Notes under the pieces: generated by a model | Seen by the model: only the letters and a program-made list of their open reading frames with translations | The model's database searches: none | What the model was told of the DNA's origin: nothing | Shown here: piece after piece, positions 1-7,517 of the stretch | How positions within the stretch are numbered: position 1 is the first letter of the stretch | Layout: every line of letters starts with the position of its first letter | Position numbers and translations under genes: made by a program | Source of the DNA: CAIVND01 sp035532075 | GTDB lineage: Bacteria > Actinomycetota > Acidimicrobiia > Acidimicrobiales > Bog-793 | DNA length: 11,176 nucleotides | Assembly: GCA_035532075.1 (NCBI GenBank) | Contig: DATKRV010000040.1 | Location: 1-11,176 of the forward strand | Direction of reading: 5' to 3'

Positions 1-1
1 T

Positions 2-391
2 GCCCTCGGATTCATCGGTTCGGGCATGTTGGCCGTTCCGGTCCTTGCCGGCGCCGGGTCAGCAGGAATGGCTGGGCTCCTCGGCAAAGAGACGGGCTTT
101 TCCAACTCGCCGCGGCGCGCTCCCGTTTTCTACGGACTTTGCGCGGTGGGAACCATCGGTGGAATGGTGATGAGTCTTTTGTCGGTGAACCCAATTACGC
201 TGTTGGTGTTCGTTGCCGTCGTCAACGGCGTCGCCGCTGCGCCATTCATCGTTATCACTATGTTCATCTCCTCCAACGAGGCGATCATGGGTGAGTACGT
301 AAATGGAAAAGCCGCCAAGAGTCTCGGATGGCTGGCAGCGATACTGATGGCTGTCGCGGCAATAGCGCTCTTTGCAACGGGAGGCGTTTAG
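2..391 (+). CDS. NRAMP-family divalent metal-ion transporter, C-terminal part (5' end outside window)
   Basis: About 129 codons are open from the window edge to TAG at 389-391, so only the C-terminal third of the protein is present. The translation has the layout of the last membrane helices of NRAMP-type Mn2+/Fe2+ transporters. A first helix carries GFIGSGMLAVPVLAG, close to the family's GIIGTGLLAIPVLAGS pattern. A helix with VNPITLLVFVAVVNGVAAAP follows, resembling the NPI-x-AL-x-x-x-A-V-x-NG-x-x-APP segment. Then comes a stretch ending in an IMG motif (SSNEAIMG) and a last hydrophobic helix (about residues 107-127 of the fragment). NRAMP proteins are inner-membrane proton- or cation-coupled importers of divalent metals. 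The metal-binding helices 1 and 6 lie upstream of the window, so substrate specificity cannot be judged. The next gene starts 33 nt downstream and may be co-transcribed. Confidence 0.85.
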   Translation, partial: ALGFIGSGMLAVPVLAGAGSAGMAGLLGKETGFSNSPRRAPVFYGLCAVGTIGGMVMSLLSVNPITLLVFVAVVNGVAAAPFIVITMFISSNEAIMGEYVNGKAAKSLGWLAAILMAVAAIALFATGGV

Positions 392-424
392 CGAGACCAA
401 GATCGCATCGTTTCGCAGATCACA

Positions 425-775
425 GTGACATTGCACGAGGGCCTCGTCGTCATCGGTAAGGCGATTGTCGACGGTACCTCTGTCGTCTTGTTCGCGCTGC
501 TTGGTCAGGTGTTGCACCCAAAGCGGTTTTCGGGGCTAATTTCGGCGGATCCATCGATCGCAGTTGCGGGATTCATCATCACCGTGGTTGACAAAGGTGA
601 CCATGAAGCGACCTTGAGCGCGATCGGAATGATGTTCGGTGCAGTTGGTTTTGTCGTCTTTGCTCTCTGTGTTCGTATGTTTCTTGTCCGGTACAACGCC
701 GAGGTGACTTCATCTCGCGCTTGTATAGAGCGGGCAGTCGTGGCGATCGGTGGCTACTTCGTGATACTTCGGTGA
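425..775 (+). CDS. DUF3147-like small membrane protein
   Basis: A 116-residue hydrophobic protein starting at GTG 425; no clear Shine-Dalgarno is visible. Membrane segments are predicted by eye at residues 9-29, 44-57, 64-87 and 103-115. The pattern resembles DUF3147-type small membrane proteins: a lysine in the first helix region (K12), an HPKRFSGLISADPSIAVAG block (31-49) like the family's P-K-x-F-x-G-L-x-x-A-x-P-S-V-A-L stretch, and a glycine-rich GMMFGAVGFVVFA helix (68-80). The family has no established biochemical function that I can state. Its position 33 nt behind an NRAMP transporter end suggests co-transcription and perhaps an accessory role in metal transport, but that is inference. 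The family assignment is from pattern recognition, not a profile search. Confidence 0.65.
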   Translation: MTLHEGLVVIGKAIVDGTSVVLFALLGQVLHPKRFSGLISADPSIAVAGFIITVVDKGDHEATLSAIGMMFGAVGFVVFALCVRMFLVRYNAEVTSSRACIERAVVAIGGYFVILR

Positions 776-890
776 TCAAGAGGAATGAACCTCTCGTCGG
801 AGTCTCGTTCGGTGCTGTGCGAGCAGTTCCGCGAGGCGACCTTGTCATCCGCGTCGTATTCGGCGCGGGAATCTCCGCAATCGCGGCGAT

Positions 891-935
891 CCGTCCGATT
901 GGGTGCAGTTTTCGATTATGCATCCAATCGGACGG
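891..935. promoter_or_regulatory. Long hairpin / inverted repeat upstream of the signalling operon
   Basis: Left arm 891-907 (CCGTCCGATTGGGTGCA) and right arm 919-935 (TGCATCCAATCGGACGG) are reverse complements over all 17 positions except one, which is a G-U pair in RNA. The loop 908-918 is 11 nt. The hairpin lies between the DUF3147-like gene and the CheR-like gene and ends 34 nt before the chosen ATG. There is no T-run after the right arm, so it is not a standard intrinsic terminator. It could be a leader-RNA structure, an operator for a dimeric regulator, or an mRNA processing or stability element. Its presence also argues that 776-969 is untranslated and that the CheR-like gene starts at 970. 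Confidence 0.7.
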
Positions 936-969
936 CATAAAGCCCTCGCAGCCAATCGAGATCGCTGAC

Positions 970-1746
970 ATGGCAAGATGTAACATCACTGATCTACGAA
1001 CCGGCCTTGAGATACCGTGGCGGACTATTGATACCGCACGTGGAATTTTCCTGAGCCATAAAGCCCTGTTCGATCGTGTGACCGGTACCGATACAGGCGC
1101 CTACCGAACCGAGCATCTCAACAGATGTGTCGAGCGTACGACCCGCTCCTTTGGAATGTTGAATATCGAACAGTTGCTTGAAGAACTTGAACACGATCGA
1201 GAGGTCACTCAGCGTTTTCGCAGATCGTTTTTCATCGGCGTGACCTCGGTCTTCCGAGATGTCGACGAGTATCGCAATTTGGAGCGCATCTTGCACGACC
1301 AGAATGACAGAAACGAGGCGGTCGCACGCGTCTGGTCAGCTGGATGCTCCTATGGGGACGAACTTGCAAGCGTCTATGAACTGATGTCTTCTCGGCCAGA
1401 AGTCGTGAATCGGGAGTTCATTGGCACAGACGTGTCTGTCGAAGCAATCACGCAAGCCAGTCGTCGATGCCTAGGTGATCCGTGCACAATCCGCGAATCA
1501 TCATTGAAATTCATGATCGGCGATCTGCTAAAGGAAGAGGGTCCAGATGGTGAATTCGATCTCATCTTGTACCGGAATGTCTCGATCTATCTAAAAAGAA
1601 CTCATCGCGACGCGATTATCTCGTTTCTGAGTGCCCGACTTAACTCAAATGGCCTCCTCATGCTCGGCAAGTCAGAATCTATTACCAAGCCCCGTGAGTA
1701 CGGCCTTGAACGGCTGACTCGGTCGCTTTACCAAAGAACTGTCTGA
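970..1746 (+). CDS. CheR-like SAM-dependent methyltransferase, compact and divergent
   Basis: 258 residues from ATG 970 to TGA. CheR enzymes methylate chemoreceptor glutamates using S-adenosylmethionine. The helical N-terminal part (about 28-97) ends in VTSVFRD (91-97), matching the family's T-x-F-F-R-D turn. The SAM-binding motif VWSAGCSYGDE (121-131) mirrors the canonical W-S-A-G-C-S-x-G-E-E. GTDVS (152-156) is the acidic loop after strand 2, and DLILYRNVSIYL (197-208) matches F-D-L-I-x-C-R-N-V-L-I-Y-F. Between GTDVS and the strand starting FMIGDLL the spacing is about 25 residues, clearly shorter than usual, so the segment that normally holds extra helices is missing. The frame is open back to 721, but that would overlap the previous gene and put a 17-bp hairpin in coding DNA, so ATG 970 is preferred; its Shine-Dalgarno is weak. 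The stop shares one base with the kinase start. No chemoreceptor or other che gene is nearby. It may act on the kinase or have lost methyltransferase activity. Confidence 0.75.
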   Translation: MARCNITDLRTGLEIPWRTIDTARGIFLSHKALFDRVTGTDTGAYRTEHLNRCVERTTRSFGMLNIEQLLEELEHDREVTQRFRRSFFIGVTSVFRDVDEYRNLERILHDQNDRNEAVARVWSAGCSYGDELASVYELMSSRPEVVNREFIGTDVSVEAITQASRRCLGDPCTIRESSLKFMIGDLLKEEGPDGEFDLILYRNVSIYLKRTHRDAIISFLSARLNSNGLLMLGKSESITKPREYGLERLTRSLYQRTV

Positions 1747-4673
1747 TGAAGCGGAGCCTGACCATCCAATGGCTAGTAGTCAGCATCATTAGTTCGGTAT
1801 TTGTCATCGGCGGATTCGTGGTGCTTACGAGCGCAGTTCAAGGACTTCGCAGCGCCGGTCGATCCGCTGTTGCGGCTGAGCAGATTCTCTCCTCGGCGCA
1901 TCTCCTTGAGATCGATGTGCTTAATCTCGAAGCAGGAATTCGAGGGTATCTGATCTCCTCTCAGTCGAAATTTCTTCAGCCTTACAACGACGCACTCAGC
2001 TCCTATCCGAAAATCTCAGCACAACTTGAATCTCAGGTCTCCTCCAACCCCGCCGCACATGTCAAGGTCGAGGCTATCGTCAAGAACGTAGATTCCTACG
2101 TCAACGACTGGGCGACAGGGCTGTTGGCGCTGGCAAGGAGAAGTATTCCTGCGGCTCGTAATTTGGCTGCAACCGGGGGAGGAAACCAACGCATCGCAAC
2201 AATTCGATCGGAATTCTCCTCGCTCGCGACAAGCGAGGGTGCGATCGCATCCCAACAGACTGACCGCGCGAACTCACGTGGCGAACTTGGATTCATTCTT
2301 GCACTAGTCGCACTTGGTGTTTTCCTCATCGTCGTTCTCGCAGTCTCCCTGCTTCTCCGTCGCAAGATCGTGCTCCCAGTACGGAATTTGCGGGATGTCG
2401 CAGCGCGTCTTGAGCGGGGTGAACTCGCAATTCGGGCCGACTTCAATGCGACTGCCGAAGTCGGCGAACTCGTTGCAAGCTTCAACTTGATGGCCGAGAG
2501 TCTTGAAAGGCAACGCGACACCCTTGAGGCACAGAACGTCGAGCTCGCGGCTCAACAGAGCGACCTCACGAGAGTACTTGACGAGGTTGAGTCCGAGCGT
2601 AAACACGCGGAACTTATGAGGTCGTACGGAGATGATCTCGCAAATACCGATGGTCTCGAGGCGCTTTCAGACAAGGTACTCGCGGGTCTCGCCCAACGGG
2701 CGAATGCCGATTTCGGTGCAATCTATGTGCTCGACCAGAATGGGCGGGCGTACCAATTGGCGGCGAACCGCGGGTTCAATAACGACTCTCTCCCGCAACT
2801 CCTCGTCGCTGGCTCAGGATTTGCTGGAAGGGCGATCACGGAACGCGATCTCGTCGAGGCCACACTCGATTCCGTAGATACTGAGTTCCTCGCGCTCTCC
2901 GGGGTTGGTCGACCCAAGAGAGAGCTGCATTTCCCACTGATCCTGCGAGATCGCGTACTTGGAGTCGTGAGTCTTGGCCTACTTTCCGAAAAACCAATTC
3001 CGTCTGAGGTGATCTCAACGCTCTTTACGATGTCAGATCGAGCGGCGGTCTCAATTGCCGAGGCTGTCATCCGACGAGACCGCAGAAGTGCGGCGAGGGA
3101 GATTGAGTTGATTCTCTCCTCAATGGACGAGGGGATCTACGGTATCCAACCCGATGGAATTGTCACCTTTGTCAACCGCGCGGCGCTTGAGCAAGTTGGA
3201 TTCACTCGAGACGAATTCGTCGGCAAAGATGCCCACCAGCTCATCCACCACAGCTACCCGGGGGGCTCCCCGTATCCCACAAGCGAGTGCCCCATCTGGA
3301 GAGCAAAGCGGGACGGGAAAGGGGAGCGGGTCTCAAACGAGGTGTTCTGGCGTGCTGACGGGAGCTCATTTCCAGTCGAGTACTCGTCCTACCCACTGCT
3401 TGACGAAGGCGTTGCCATCGGTGCGGTAGTGACGTTTATCGATATCAGTGACCGCGTCGAGATAGAGCGTCAGCGTGATGTCCAGCAAGTCATCAGTAGC
3501 TCACTTGCAAAGGCCGAAGACGCCGAAAGCTCACTTCCAGTCCTGCTGAGCGTTATCTGTCGAGGGTTTGGTTGGGACGCTGGAATTTCATGGCGAATCA
3601 ATGGACGATCAGCTCCTCTGGAAGTTATAGCGACGTACGAGAATCCAGAGGGCGATGGCTTACTTGAGAGATATCTTGCTCTTCCGGCGGAGAGACGCAC
3701 GGCCGCCACAGAGGCTGCGGACACCTCGACGATCGTTGTCCGTACAGATAATCGTTCACTTGAGCCGATCCGAACTGAAGATCAGGGGATTAAGACCAAC
3801 CGTAATGTGATTGCGATTCCCATCGTGGGATCTCGAAGAAATGTCATTGGGGTCGCGGAGTTCCTCGCCTCGAACTATTCATTCAAAAAAGGTCTCCACG
3901 AGACGCTGAAATCAATTGGAAGTCAGGTGGCGCAGTTCATCGAGCGAAAGCGAGTTGAAGCGGAGATCGTGAGAGAAAAGGACGAGTTCGTTGCGACCGT
4001 ATCCCATGAACTTCGGACTCCCTTGACGGCGATCAATGGCTGGATTCATATCATTCTGGGAGGTGAACCTGGACCACTTACACCAGAACAACTCCACGCC
4101 CTTACAGTCGTCCGTCGTAATAGCGATCGTCTGATGAATCTCGTTGAGGACCTGCTTCTCGTCGGGCGGATCGATGCCGGCCAATTTGAACTTGAGCTGA
4201 CCAGGATCGACCTTGCGGAGCTCGTGGGGGAGACGGCCGAACTTCTCAGCCTCAGCGCCTCTGAGAAGTCGATAAAGATCACTGTCGCGATCGAGTCTTC
4301 TGGCGATGTACTCGGCGATCGAACGAGGCTCGTTCAGTTGTTCACCAATATCTTGGGGAACGCCATAAAATTCACTCCGCCCTTGGGAGAGGTGCGTTTT
4401 TTCGTTCATCGAGATGCGCACGACATGGTGGTGGAGATCTCCGATACCGGAATCGGTATTCCAGAGGAAGAGCGGAGTCGACTCTTTGAGCGATTCTTCC
4501 GGGCCTCATCGGCGACAGAACATGGAGTGGTCGGCACGGGACTTGGGCTCTCTATTAGCGCAGCGATCGCAGAGCGACACGGAGGATCGATCACACTTGG
4601 AGCGCACGAGGGATCAGGAACTACCGTTGTAGTCACAATTCCACTGGCGAAAAACGAGATCGGGGAGAGATGA
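1746..4673 (+). CDS. Multidomain sensor histidine kinase (CHASE3-HAMP-GAF-PAS-GAF-HisKA-HATPase)
   Basis: 975 residues, starting at ATG 1746 in a TGATG junction with the CheR-like gene. Membrane helices at about 8-30 and 182-204 bracket an extracytoplasmic CHASE3-like domain (31-178; note NLEAGIRGYLISS, 60-72, and FLQPY, 76-80). A HAMP linker (205-257), a coiled coil (250-290), a GAF-like domain (302-440) and a PAS domain (450-572; SYPGGSPYPTSECPIW with Cys515, then RADGSSFPVEY) follow. A second GAF-like domain (585-735) leads into HisKA with SHELRTP (753-759) and the likely phospho-accepting His754. The HATPase_c domain has an N-box (NILGNAIKF, 868-876), DTGIGIP (900-906) and GTGLGLS (930-936). 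All catalytic motifs are intact, so it should be active. There is no attached receiver or HPt, so the adjacent receiver gene (overlap ATGA) is the natural partner. Which ligands the sensor domains bind cannot be told from sequence. Confidence 0.93.
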   Translation: MKRSLTIQWLVVSIISSVFVIGGFVVLTSAVQGLRSAGRSAVAAEQILSSAHLLEIDVLNLEAGIRGYLISSQSKFLQPYNDALSSYPKISAQLESQVSSNPAAHVKVEAIVKNVDSYVNDWATGLLALARRSIPAARNLAATGGGNQRIATIRSEFSSLATSEGAIASQQTDRANSRGELGFILALVALGVFLIVVLAVSLLLRRKIVLPVRNLRDVAARLERGELAIRADFNATAEVGELVASFNLMAESLERQRDTLEAQNVELAAQQSDLTRVLDEVESERKHAELMRSYGDDLANTDGLEALSDKVLAGLAQRANADFGAIYVLDQNGRAYQLAANRGFNNDSLPQLLVAGSGFAGRAITERDLVEATLDSVDTEFLALSGVGRPKRELHFPLILRDRVLGVVSLGLLSEKPIPSEVISTLFTMSDRAAVSIAEAVIRRDRRSAAREIELILSSMDEGIYGIQPDGIVTFVNRAALEQVGFTRDEFVGKDAHQLIHHSYPGGSPYPTSECPIWRAKRDGKGERVSNEVFWRADGSSFPVEYSSYPLLDEGVAIGAVVTFIDISDRVEIERQRDVQQVISSSLAKAEDAESSLPVLLSVICRGFGWDAGISWRINGRSAPLEVIATYENPEGDGLLERYLALPAERRTAATEAADTSTIVVRTDNRSLEPIRTEDQGIKTNRNVIAIPIVGSRRNVIGVAEFLASNYSFKKGLHETLKSIGSQVAQFIERKRVEAEIVREKDEFVATVSHELRTPLTAINGWIHIILGGEPGPLTPEQLHALTVVRRNSDRLMNLVEDLLLVGRIDAGQFELELTRIDLAELVGETAELLSLSASEKSIKITVAIESSGDVLGDRTRLVQLFTNILGNAIKFTPPLGEVRFFVHRDAHDMVVEISDTGIGIPEEERSRLFERFFRASSATEHGVVGTGLGLSISAAIAERHGGSITLGAHEGSGTTVVVTIPLAKNEIGER

Positions 4674-5089
4674 CAGCTCCACTTGACGGCACCGTCGCTG
4701 ACACCGATCACAACGATCACATATTCACTGTCTTGGTCGCCGATGACGAGCCCGACGTTCGCGAGCTCGTGTCGTACCGGCTCTCTCGTTCGGGGTACAC
4801 AGTCATTGAGGCAAAAGACGGGGAGGAGGCGATCAGGCTGGCCACCGAACACTGCCCTGACTGCGCCGTCATCGACGTAATGATGCCAAAGATCGACGGA
4901 TACGAGGTCACTCGAGCGCTTCGATCCGACGAGAGAACTCGGCTTATGCCAATTCTTCTGCTTACGGCGCGCGCGCAGGAATCAGATATTCAGACCGGTT
5001 TCGATGCCGGAGCTGACGATTACCTCAAGAAACCCTTCAATCCTGACGAACTGGTAGCGCGCGTTCGAGCGATTCTCAGTCGTCGCTGA
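4670..5089 (+). CDS. Receiver-only (CheY-like) response regulator
   Basis: 139 residues from ATG 4670, which overlaps the kinase stop (ATGA); GGGGAG at 4662-4667 is a good ribosome site inside the kinase gene. One REC domain fills nearly the whole protein. Acidic pocket residues are D25 and D26 (VADDEPD), the phosphate acceptor is D69 (VIDVMMP), the conserved Thr is T99 (LLTAR) and the conserved Lys is K121 (YLKKPF). The protein ends right after the receiver fold (ARVRAILSRR), so there is no DNA-binding, diguanylate cyclase or other output domain. About 18 residues precede the fold. The sequence is closest in feel to OmpR/PhoB-type receivers. It probably takes phosphate from the kinase encoded just upstream and signals by binding a partner; the HEAT-repeat protein and glycosyltransferase downstream are candidates. 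Confidence 0.93.
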   Translation: MTAPLDGTVADTDHNDHIFTVLVADDEPDVRELVSYRLSRSGYTVIEAKDGEEAIRLATEHCPDCAVIDVMMPKIDGYEVTRALRSDERTRLMPILLLTARAQESDIQTGFDAGADDYLKKPFNPDELVARVRAILSRR

Positions 5090-5097
5090 CACACAAA

Positions 5098-6111
5098 TTG
5101 AGAGATTTCTGCATCGCCGTCATAGTTATCGGGGGTGCGAGCACCCTCCTATTGATAGTGCTGGTTCTCCGAAGAATTTGGATCTCAACGACCGAAAGAA
5201 CTGAGGGTCGGATCGAGACTCGAATCCGACCAACGGTACTTGGATTTCTCGATGGAGACATTCCCGGGATACGAGATCTTACGCGACGTGACCGAGGCGT
5301 CTTCGATCGACTCCTCATCCGTTACTCGAACCAGATCTCGGGTTCAAAGCTCGACAGCGTCTCTCAATATTTCTCCTCCACCCACGAGATTGATCGAGAG
5401 ATTGCGACGCTTTTGAGCGCGCGTCGAGCGTGGAAGAGATATCTCGCGGCCCAACGTCTCGGGGCGATCAACGCGACGGTTGCCGGACCTGCGCTCATTG
5501 TTGCTCTTCGGGACAAAAACTTTGAGGTTCGAAGGGCGACGGTCCGGTCACTCGGGCGGCTCGCCGTTGCCGATGCCACTGCTGGCCTCATCAGCGCTCT
5601 TGCGGAAGGGCGTACTCCGGACTCACTTACGCTTTGGGCACTCCTGCAGATGGGTGCACCAGCACTCGAAACAGCCCGCGCTCACCTCGCGAACGGCGAC
5701 GACCGTATGAAAATCTACGCGATACGTCTTGTCGAGCTACTTGGGTCACCACGGGACAGCGTTGCAATCTCCACTCTGGTTCATGATCTGTCTCCAGGTG
5801 TGCGCAGTGCCGCCGCATTGGCTCTTGGCAGGTTAGGCGGAGCCAGCAGCCTCACGCTCTTGCTTGAGCTCCTTGAAGACGAGGAGGGTTCGGTGCGCCG
5901 AGATGCCTGCAAAGCACTGGGAAGGTTACGTGACAAGACAGCCATCGCTTCGCTTCTTCTACACGCTGATACAGATGAATTTGATGTTGCAATGGCCTCA
6001 TCCGAGGCACTCTTTGCAACAGATCCGAGCATCCTGGTCGATCTCGATCCGGGTGCGATCTCCTCTGCGCTCATGGAATCTCGCGATCTCGCGTTCATTG
6101 AGAGATCCTGA
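5098..6111 (+). CDS. Membrane-anchored HEAT-repeat protein
   Basis: 337 residues read from TTG 5098, eight bases after the receiver stop. The start is uncertain: no Shine-Dalgarno is seen, but this start keeps the N-terminal membrane helix (about 6-24). RR at 25-26 suggests the rest is cytosolic by the positive-inside rule. Residues 30-110 are a linker of unknown fold. From about 112 to 306 there are several degenerate alpha-helical repeats of HEAT / PBS-lyase type, for example LRDKNFEVRRATVRSLGRL (137-155), LSPGVRSAAALALGRLG (231-247) and EDEEGSVRRDACKALGRL (260-277). Such repeats form curved solenoids that bind proteins; no enzyme activity is implied. The gene ends in a TGATG overlap with the glycosyltransferase, so translation is coupled. 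I infer a scaffold linking the receiver to the membrane glycosyltransferase. Confidence 0.85.
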   Translation: MRDFCIAVIVIGGASTLLLIVLVLRRIWISTTERTEGRIETRIRPTVLGFLDGDIPGIRDLTRRDRGVFDRLLIRYSNQISGSKLDSVSQYFSSTHEIDREIATLLSARRAWKRYLAAQRLGAINATVAGPALIVALRDKNFEVRRATVRSLGRLAVADATAGLISALAEGRTPDSLTLWALLQMGAPALETARAHLANGDDRMKIYAIRLVELLGSPRDSVAISTLVHDLSPGVRSAAALALGRLGGASSLTLLLELLEDEEGSVRRDACKALGRLRDKTAIASLLLHADTDEFDVAMASSEALFATDPSILVDLDPGAISSALMESRDLAFIERS

Positions 6112-7517
6112 TGCATTACTTTTTCGATGTCACCGCCATCTTCACTATCACCTATTTTGCGCTGCTCAATGGGATCTACGTGTTATTTACTCTCATCGCC
6201 TGGCGGTCACTTTCAATGAATTTAAAACGTCGAAATCTGCAGGGTTTTGAGGAACCATTCGACACTCCCTTTATACCCGGCATCACCGTAATCGTTCCTG
6301 CCTACAACGAGGAGACGGGAATTGTCGACAGTGTCAGGTCTCTTGTAGACCTTCGTTATCCGAAATTTGAAATCGTTGTCGTCAGCGATGGATCCACTGA
6401 CGCTACGGTCGAGCGACTCAAGGATGAGTATGACCTCGTTCCAGCCCATCGTGCAGCCCGAAAGATCCTCAAAACAAAACCGATCATCTCGAGCTTCGTA
6501 TCTCGTCACCACCCAAATATCTGGGTAATCGAAAAGGAAAACGGCGGAAAGGCAGACGCGCTGAATGTCGGGATTGACGTGGCTCGCTACCCGTATTTCT
6601 GCGCTATCGACGCGGACGCGCTTATTGAACCTGATGCACTTCTCCAGGTTGCTGCTCCTATTCTCAGCGATCCCGACCGTGTTGTTGCATCCGGAGGAAT
6701 CGTAAGGATCGTGAACGGCTGTACTGTCGATCATGGCCGCGTCGTTGAGGTGGACCTGCCAAAGAGTCGTATCGCAGTCTTCCAGGTCATCGAATACTTC
6801 AGGGCCTTTCTTGTCGGACGAGTTGGGTGGACACGGTTCAACTCGTTACTTATCATCTCTGGTGCTTTTGGCCTTTTCCGCCGGGACCTCGTGACGAAAC
6901 TGGGTGGCTACGCTACTGATACCGTCGGCGAGGATCTCGAGCTTGTAGTGCGCATTCACCGGTATCACCGCGAGCGCAAACTTGACTATCGAGTGGTATT
7001 TGTCCCTGGTCCTGTCTGCTGGACAGAGGCTCCTGAGGACCTCTTGACTCTGTCCCGTCAGCGTCGACGTTGGCATCGAGGACTCGGTCAGACGCTCTGG
7101 AAGCATCGGGCAGCGCTACTCAGACCGAGTCTCGGGGCACTCGGTCTATTTGCCCTGCCATACTTCCTTTTCTTCGAATTTCTCGGTCCGGTCGTTGAAG
7201 TTGCGGGTCCACCGATCACGATCGTTGCTTTCGTGCTCGGATATCTGTCGGTTCCATTCCTGGTCGCGTTCATTGTCATCGCATTTCTCCTTGGCGTGAC
7301 CCTTACGGTCGCGGCATTGACCATTGAGGAATTCAATTTCAGAAGACACCGTCATCCCCGCGACATTGTGCGCTTGTTGGCCTACTCAATAACCGAAAAT
7401 ATCGGCTATCGCCAACTCACGGACCTGTGGCGGACTATGGCCTTTGTCGATCTTGTGAAAGGAAAGACAGAGTGGGGCGCGCAAAGGCGTAGAGGTTTTC
7501 AATCGCGCAGTTCCTAA
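6111..7517 (+). CDS. Family 2 membrane glycosyltransferase (processive, polysaccharide-synthase type)
   Basis: 468 residues from ATG 6111, with GAGAG at 6100-6104 ahead of it. One N-terminal membrane helix (about 8-31) precedes a cytosolic GT-A catalytic domain (56-325). It contains VIVPAYNEE (60-68), VVSDGST (90-96), ENGGKADALN (143-152), the metal-binding DAD (167-169), the GED acid/base motif (273-275) and QRRRW (317-321), the Q-x-x-R-W signature of processive enzymes such as cellulose, hyaluronan and poly-N-acetylglucosamine synthases. Hydrophobic segments at about 341-363 and 366-402 form a C-terminal membrane region likely to make the export channel. All key residues are present. The sugar donor and polymer cannot be named from sequence. 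It is the last gene of the operon, so the upstream kinase, receiver and HEAT protein probably control it. No epimerase, deacetylase or c-di-GMP domain is in the window. Confidence 0.92.
   Translation: MHYFFDVTAIFTITYFALLNGIYVLFTLIAWRSLSMNLKRRNLQGFEEPFDTPFIPGITVIVPAYNEETGIVDSVRSLVDLRYPKFEIVVVSDGSTDATVERLKDEYDLVPAHRAARKILKTKPIISSFVSRHHPNIWVIEKENGGKADALNVGIDVARYPYFCAIDADALIEPDALLQVAAPILSDPDRVVASGGIVRIVNGCTVDHGRVVEVDLPKSRIAVFQVIEYFRAFLVGRVGWTRFNSLLIISGAFGLFRRDLVTKLGGYATDTVGEDLELVVRIHRYHRERKLDYRVVFVPGPVCWTEAPEDLLTLSRQRRRWHRGLGQTLWKHRAALLRPSLGALGLFALPYFLFFEFLGPVVEVAGPPITIVAFVLGYLSVPFLVAFIVIAFLLGVTLTVAALTIEEFNFRRHRHPRDIVRLLAYSITENIGYRQLTDLWRTMAFVDLVKGKTEWGAQRRRGFQSRSS

Noticed and set aside
59..517. 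Minus-strand open frame of 152 codons across the NRAMP end and DUF3147 start
   Set aside because: Antisense to two recognisable membrane-protein genes; its translation is His/Asp/Arg-rich and shows no domain.
891..935. Intrinsic terminator for the NRAMP/DUF3147 unit
   Set aside because: The stem is strong but is followed by CATAAAGCCC, with no T-tract on either strand.
721..969. N-terminal extension of the CheR-like protein from TTG 721
   Set aside because: It overlaps the preceding gene in another frame, shows no CheR-like sequence, and would place the 17-bp hairpin in coding DNA. ATG 970 precedes the recognisable domain.
3912..4421. Minus-strand open frame of 169 codons
   Set aside because: It lies wholly antisense to the HisKA/HATPase part of the kinase, whose motifs are intact, and has no domain signature of its own.
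6222..6734. Minus-strand open frame of 170 codons
   Set aside because: Antisense to the catalytic domain of the glycosyltransferase, with no motif and no ribosome site.
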